Shown: positions 6,174 through 7,573 of the stretch, piece after piece
Layout of the letters: each line of letters starts with the position of its first letter
Numbering within the stretch: position 1 is the first letter of the stretch
DNA from: Planctomycetota bacterium
GTDB lineage: Bacteria; Planctomycetota; Phycisphaerae; Sedimentisphaerales; Anaerobacaceae
Direction of reading: 5' to 3'
DNA: 7,573 nucleotides
NCBI GenBank assembly: GCA_026386835.1
Contig: JAPLMV010000114.1
Coordinates: forward strand, 1-7,573
Translations under genes and position numbers: made by a program
The notes under the pieces: model-generated
The model's database searches: none
Told to the model about the DNA's origin: nothing
Seen by the model: the letters and a program-made list of their open reading frames with translations, nothing else

Positions 6174-6236
6174 ACTATAATGGTATGCCCCCGCCGTATA
6201 AGAAAGTTATGTCGTTTTCCTTATCGGTTAGTCCCG

Positions 6237-6253
6237 AACCCCGCTTCGGGGTT
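6237..6253. repeat. AACCCCG-CTT-CGGGGTT hairpin
   Basis: Perfect 7-bp stem with a 3-base loop; the plus strand ends in TTTT, so it is terminator-like for plus-strand transcription, and the minus strand also has A/T flanks. No gene on either strand clearly ends here, so a role is not assigned. Confidence 0.5.
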
Positions 6254-6326
6254 TTGTGCCCGCTTGGGGTCCATAAAAACTGTCTTCCTCAAAGCCAATA
6301 ATCAATCATCAATCAAAACGCCTTCC

Positions 6327-6352
6327 TGTCATTCCGAACGCAGTGAGGAATC
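6327..6352 (+). repeat. HSERSEES-type dispersed intergenic repeat
   Basis: Begins TGTCATTCCGAACGCAGTG and ends AGGAATC; read on the plus strand it gives the familiar spurious peptide CHSERSEES. Variants of TGTCATTCCGA...GAGGAATC are widespread in intergenic regions of many bacteria, including planctomycetes. It carries ATTCC/GGAAT inverted ends. Only one copy is in the window, so the call rests on recognition of the motif. Confidence 0.65.
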
Positions 6353-6363
6353 CGCAAATCACC

Positions 6364-6378
6364 GGCCACGTAGTGGCC
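6364..6378. repeat. GGCCAC-GTA-GTGGCC palindrome
   Basis: Perfect 6-bp arms with a 3-base loop, 11 bp after the HSERSEES-type repeat. It may belong to the same composite intergenic element. Confidence 0.5.
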
Positions 6379-6509
6379 TACCTCGATTCTGACTACTGAA
6401 TCCTGACTCCTGAATACTCTCTTTCGCCCCTTCCTCCCCAATAATCAATAATCATTAGTCAATAATCAATTAAAACACCCCCACCATTTTTTCTGCGGAT
6501 TTTGTTTAT

Positions 6510-6549
6510 AAAAAAAGCTGAGAGTCGCACACTAACCACAACTCTCAGC
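6510..6549 (-). terminator. Intrinsic terminator of the GLUG/dockerin gene
   Basis: On the minus strand: GCTGAGAGT stem (6549-6541), 15-base loop, ACTCTCAGC (6525-6517), then seven T (6516-6510). The 9-bp perfect stem plus T-run is a classical rho-independent terminator. It lies 120 bp after the stop of the GLUG gene and 31 bp after the end of the PEP-CTERM remnant, so that remnant is probably transcribed. Confidence 0.85.
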
Positions 6550-6579
6550 CAATTTAAACTTAAAAAGGAACAATCGAAA

Positions 6580-6654
6580 CTACTCTGCTCTACGTTTTCT
6601 TCTCAAAATCACCGCACCCATCACAAGCATAAATGCGGAGGCGGGTTCGGGGAC
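6580..6654 (-). pseudogene. Orphan PEP-CTERM sorting signal, out of frame with the upstream gene
   Basis: The minus strand from 6654 encodes VPEPAS, a hydrophobic stretch FMLVMGAVIL, then RRKRRAE and a TAG stop: the full tripartite PEP-CTERM signal used by exosortase to process surface proteins. It cannot be translated as the end of the GLUG protein. The GLUG frame stops at 6671-6669 (with a second stop, TAG, two codons later), and the PEP frame itself has TAA at 6660-6658, just before the motif. No start codon serves it. The simplest reading is the former C-terminus of this or a recombined gene, cut off by mutation. A sequencing error is less likely because more than one change is needed. 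Confidence 0.75.
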
Positions 6655-6668
6655 GTATTAAACTATAC

Positions 6669-7573
6669 TCATGGCTCCACACCTTCAAGCCAATGGTCGG
6701 CAAAAATAGCAAAGTCCGTCAGGTTAACCATGCCTGAAATATCTATATCCACGCCGCCACAGAAGTTATTGGATGAATCGCAGTCGGCCAACAGCCACCG
6801 CTGGACAAAGTAATCGAGGTCTTCGATATTAACGCCATTGGGGCAAGCGAGGTCTCCGTCTGTCGATTGCCAGTTCAGCCGCGGATAGTCCACGCCATCA
6901 ACGCACATTCGCCAGTAATCGTTGGTTCCATTGGTTGTCTCATTGGTAAAATCCCAGTTAACATCGGTAAAAGTGCTTTGTTTCATCATATCGGCAGTAT
7001 TTTTGCCTGTTCCGCCAGCACTGCTCGACTGGCTGGATGTTTCTATATCCCAGAAGCAGGCGGTTATCGTACCATCATTCTCCCCCACCAGCCCGCCAAC
7101 ATAGGAGCCTGTTCCGGTGACCGAACCGGTCGCATAGCAGGAGGTTAGCATACCCTCATTATACCCCACCAGCCCGCCGGCATAACCGTCTGTTATTCCG
7201 CTGACCGAACCGGTCGCATAGCAAGCGGTTAGTGTACCATAATTATACCCCACCAGCCCGCCGGCATAACGGCTGGAGGTAAGGCTTTTTCCGCTGACAG
7301 AACCGGTCGCATAGCAGGAGGTGATTGTACCATAATAATTCCTCCCCACCAGCCCGCCGACACCGCCGGAATGGAGGACCGAACCAGTGACCGAACCAGT
7401 CGCATAGCAGGAAGTTATCGCACCAGAATTCTCCCCCACCAGCCCACCGACACCGGAGTTTCCGGTGACCGAACCGGTCGCATAGCAGGATGTTAGCATA
7501 CCCTCATTATACCCCACCAGCCCGCCGGCATAACCGTCTGTTATTCCGCTGACCGAACCGGTCGCATAGCAAG
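6669..7573 (-). CDS. Secreted GLUG-repeat protein with C-terminal dockerin-like domain, N-terminus outside window
   Basis: Partial gene, about 300 codons visible; the frame stays open to the window edge, so the true start lies to the right. From the N-terminal side: five to six GLUG repeats of 26-31 residues, each CYATGSV(S/T)G...GGLVG.N.G..TS (about 7573-7059), a linker starting CFWDIETSS and containing DYWRMCVDGVDYPRL (about 7058-6861), and a 63-residue tail (6860-6669). The tail has two dockerin-like units, NGVNIEDLDYFVQRWLLADC and DIDISGMVNLTDFAIFADHW, in the planctomycete style. GLUG modules occur in large extracellular or surface proteins, so a cell-surface or polymer-binding role is likely, but the ligand is unknown. 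It is unrelated to the nitrogen genes, has its own terminator, and once probably ended in a PEP-CTERM signal (see 6580-6654). Confidence 0.9.
   Translation of the reverse strand, partial: CYATGSVSGITDGYAGGLVGYNEGMLTSCYATGSVTGNSGVGGLVGENSGAITSCYATGSVTGSVLHSGGVGGLVGRNYYGTITSCYATGSVSGKSLTSSRYAGGLVGYNYGTLTACYATGSVSGITDGYAGGLVGYNEGMLTSCYATGSVTGTGSYVGGLVGENDGTITACFWDIETSSQSSSAGGTGKNTADMMKQSTFTDVNWDFTNETTNGTNDYWRMCVDGVDYPRLNWQSTDGDLACPNGVNIEDLDYFVQRWLLADCDSSNNFCGGVDIDISGMVNLTDFAIFADHWLEGVEP
7113..7225. repeat. Copy 1 of a 113-bp near-identical direct repeat within the GLUG gene
   Basis: Matches 7461-7573 with a single difference (G at 7143, T at 7491). The 348-bp offset equals 116 codons, or four GLUG units (28, 26, 31 and 31 residues), so the gene is built of a higher-order four-unit repeat. 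Confidence 0.9.
7461..7573. repeat. Copy 2 of the 113-bp direct repeat, continuing past the window edge
   Basis: Second copy of the segment at 7113-7225, one mismatch in 113 bp. The repeat is still matching at the last base of the window, so its real length is greater. Confidence 0.9.

Larger units (their letters stand above)
6125..6178. repeat. Large imperfect palindrome over the regulator promoter
   Basis: A roughly 54-bp dyad: left arm CTATAATA-ACAAAATTGTA, centre TTATTGCAATAA (6148-6159, itself a perfect palindrome), right arm TACAATTTTGT-AACTATAA. The arms carry 11 identical bases in inverted order (6134-6144 and 6162-6172), and the outer ends also match as TATAAT/TATAG-like words. The spacer arms differ in length by one base. 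It is more extended than a single operator and probably holds two protein sites around one symmetry axis. Confidence 0.75.
6181..6509. other. Gene-free spacer with dispersed repeat words and small palindromes
   Basis: No credible gene in this 329-bp stretch on either strand. It contains a CCCCG hairpin, an HSERSEES-type repeat, a GGCCAC palindrome, related AATAATCAAT-rich words near 6295-6320 and 6437-6477, and the phrase GAATCCTGACTCCTGAATAC near 6399-6418. The last two look like recurrent genomic filler. It separates the terminator of the secreted-protein gene from the regulator promoter. Confidence 0.7.

Noticed and set aside
6180..6392. Plus-strand 70-codon open frame ending in HSERSEES-like peptide
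   Set aside because: The peptide is the known translation artefact of a dispersed intergenic repeat, and the frame spans hairpins and has no ribosome-binding site.
6502..6813. Plus-strand 103-codon frame across the terminator and dockerin region
   Set aside because: It reads through an intrinsic terminator and the antisense of the GLUG/dockerin gene, with no family resemblance.
7059..7573. CRISPR-like array from regularly repeated DNA
   Set aside because: The repeats are in frame, translate to GLUG motifs, and vary in length and sequence as protein repeats do; there are no unique spacers.

Overview
The window looks like Planctomycetota, most likely the Phycisphaerae / Sedimentisphaerales side. 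The evidence is a C-terminal dockerin-like tail of the planctomycete type, GLUG repeats, a PEP-CTERM sorting signal, an outer-membrane barrel protein, a type III glutamine synthetase and a dispersed repeat that translates as HSERSEES. This placement is inference from protein style, not a marker gene. All convincing genes are on the minus strand, so the window reads biologically from right to left.

Right end (7573 to 6510): the C-terminal part of a secreted GLUG-repeat protein that runs off the window and ends in a dockerin-like domain. It is followed by an out-of-frame PEP-CTERM signal remnant and a strong intrinsic terminator. From about 6509 to 6181 there is no gene, only short palindromes and dispersed repeat words.

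Middle (6180 to 4307): a sigma-54 enhancer-binding regulator of NifA type (GAF, AAA+, Fis-type HTH). A large imperfect palindrome covers its promoter. Downstream of it is a 265-bp gap that carries a perfect -24/-12 sigma-54 promoter and two upstream copies of the operator-like 12-mer also found in front of the regulator gene.

Left part (4306 to 1): an apparent nitrogen-assimilation operon in the order TorF-type outer-membrane porin, ammonium channel AmtB, P-II signal protein, type III glutamine synthetase GlnN (C-terminus outside the window). The proposed route is ammonium or small nitrogen compounds through the outer membrane (porin) and inner membrane (AmtB), then glutamine (GlnN), with P-II gating AmtB and possibly GlnN. 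The adjacent regulator would drive the operon from the sigma-54 promoter and control itself through the same motif.

The most interesting material is regulatory: a candidate new operator, TACAA-N2-TTGTA, occurs as spaced pairs at both promoters. A small hairpin element may also have inserted into the sigma-54 promoter, and the secreted protein appears to have lost its PEP-CTERM anchor.
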